Positions 63,643 through 64,000 of a stretch of DNA of 64,000 bases are shown here, one piece after another. The position numbers were made by a program, and so were the translations under genes. Each line of letters opens with the position of its first letter. The stretch's first letter is position 1. The notes beneath the pieces are model-generated. The model saw only the letters and a program-made list of their open reading frames with translations, did no database searches and was not told the DNA's origin. The stretch comes from Halomonas sp. LBP4 (GTDB taxonomy: Bacteria; Pseudomonadota; Gammaproteobacteria; Pseudomonadales; Halomonadaceae), in contig NZ_PDOG01000005.1 of assembly GCF_003202205.1 (NCBI RefSeq), forward strand, positions 150,178-214,177, read 5' to 3'.

Positions 63643-64000
63643 ATGGATGCACCTATGACACCAACAGATCACCTGACGGACTGGCTCGACGAGCTTGAGT
63701 GCGCCCTGCTGGCGCTGGATGACGCTCCTGTCGAATGTGACGGCATGACCTACGCATTGAGCGTCCTGCTCACAGACGCCGGCATCCCCCACCACGCCTA
63801 CTGCGGATTTGTTCGAGACAGCCGTCGCCAGGCTGTCGTGAGTCCCCATTGCTGGATCGCGCTCGACAGCGGAGAGATCCTCGATTTGCGTCTGCGCATG
63901 TGGCTTGGCGATCACGACGACATCCCGCATGGCGTGGTGCAGGTGCACGACCAGGCCTGGTTGGAGTACCGGGGCCACCGTATCGATGGAGCACCGCTGA
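63643..64000 (+). CDS. partial gene, papain/transglutaminase-like C-H-D pattern
   Basis: ATG at 63643 (AGGA about 11 bp upstream) opens 119 codons that run off the window end. The sequence has E-C-D-G-M-T-Y-A-L-S, later S-P-H-C-W-I-A-L-D and I-L-D-L-R-L, so a Cys...His...Asp order like that of transglutaminase-like or papain-fold proteins. No family name can be given. It follows the iteron-like repeats closely. Confidence 0.55.
   Translation, partial: MDAPMTPTDHLTDWLDELECALLALDDAPVECDGMTYALSVLLTDAGIPHHAYCGFVRDSRRQAVVSPHCWIALDSGEILDLRLRMWLGDHDDIPHGVVQVHDQAWLEYRGHRIDGAPL

Noticed and set aside
1..64000. tRNA and rRNA genes
   Set aside because: No cloverleaf or rRNA-like conserved sequence was recognised anywhere in the window.

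Overview
The window looks like part of a large conjugative element, either a plasmid or an SXT/R391- or IncC-like ICE, from a GC-rich gammaproteobacterium. A halophile such as a Halomonas relative is a guess from the overall feel of the genes, not proven. It carries an unusually dense load of anti-phage genes. The backbone is identified by a traF-traH-traG block, a lytic transglycosylase followed by FlhD- and FlhC-like (SetDC/AcaDC-type) activators, an actin-type parM/parR pair next to a mobI-like gene with palindromes that could mark oriT, a KfrA-like protein, and iteron-like repeats near the right edge. No replication initiator, relaxase or integrase lies inside the window.

Region 1 (1-15.2 kb): a run of genes all on the minus strand, most with a short palindrome directly downstream that resembles an integron attC site. 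In transcription order from the right they are a two-gene Hachiman system (HamA nuclease, HamB helicase), a SieB-like membrane protein, a HEPN protein, three uncharacterised genes (one HEPN-like, one secreted), a second uncharacterised HEPN-like candidate, a large HNH-NACHT (NLR-like) protein, and another HEPN protein. Much of 5.7-10.2 kb is visibly AT-richer than the rest. Related non-coding units recur between these genes, including a ~190-bp upstream module in two copies.

Region 2 (15.2-22.6 kb): a backbone-like stretch of poorly known genes. A minus-strand operon with a PIN-like protein is interrupted by a complete 910-bp IS5-family element, whose removal restores the reading frame. Small ORFs, a lipoprotein and KfrA follow.

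Region 3 (22.6-47.2 kb): a second defence island, bounded by an IS1380-family fragment on the left and an IS66-family element on the right. Its core is a tightly packed minus-strand operon: SNF2 helicase (DrmD-like), 1660-aa Eco57I/PglX-like methyltransferase, AAA ATPase, small gene, DUF262-DUF1524 GmrSD-like nuclease, 2211-aa DUF1998 helicase with a nuclease-like C-terminus, RelE-like/UvrD fusion, and a last gene cut off by IS debris. The first two genes recall class 1 DISARM, the DUF1998 helicase recalls DrmA/DrmB or DruE, and no drmC/PLD or pglZ is present. I consider this the best candidate for an undescribed defence system. The specificity half of the methyltransferase is a sharply bounded AT-rich block, as expected from module exchange.

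Region 4 (47.2-64 kb): transfer and maintenance backbone: a frameshifted UvrD-like helicase, traF-traH-traG with a terminator, a small membrane protein, slt, the FlhDC-like pair, a strong bidirectional terminator, parR/parM, the oriT-like region, mobI-like gene, a small membrane-anchored protein, about 1.8 kb of gene-poor DNA with iteron-like repeats, and the start of a gene that runs off the window.
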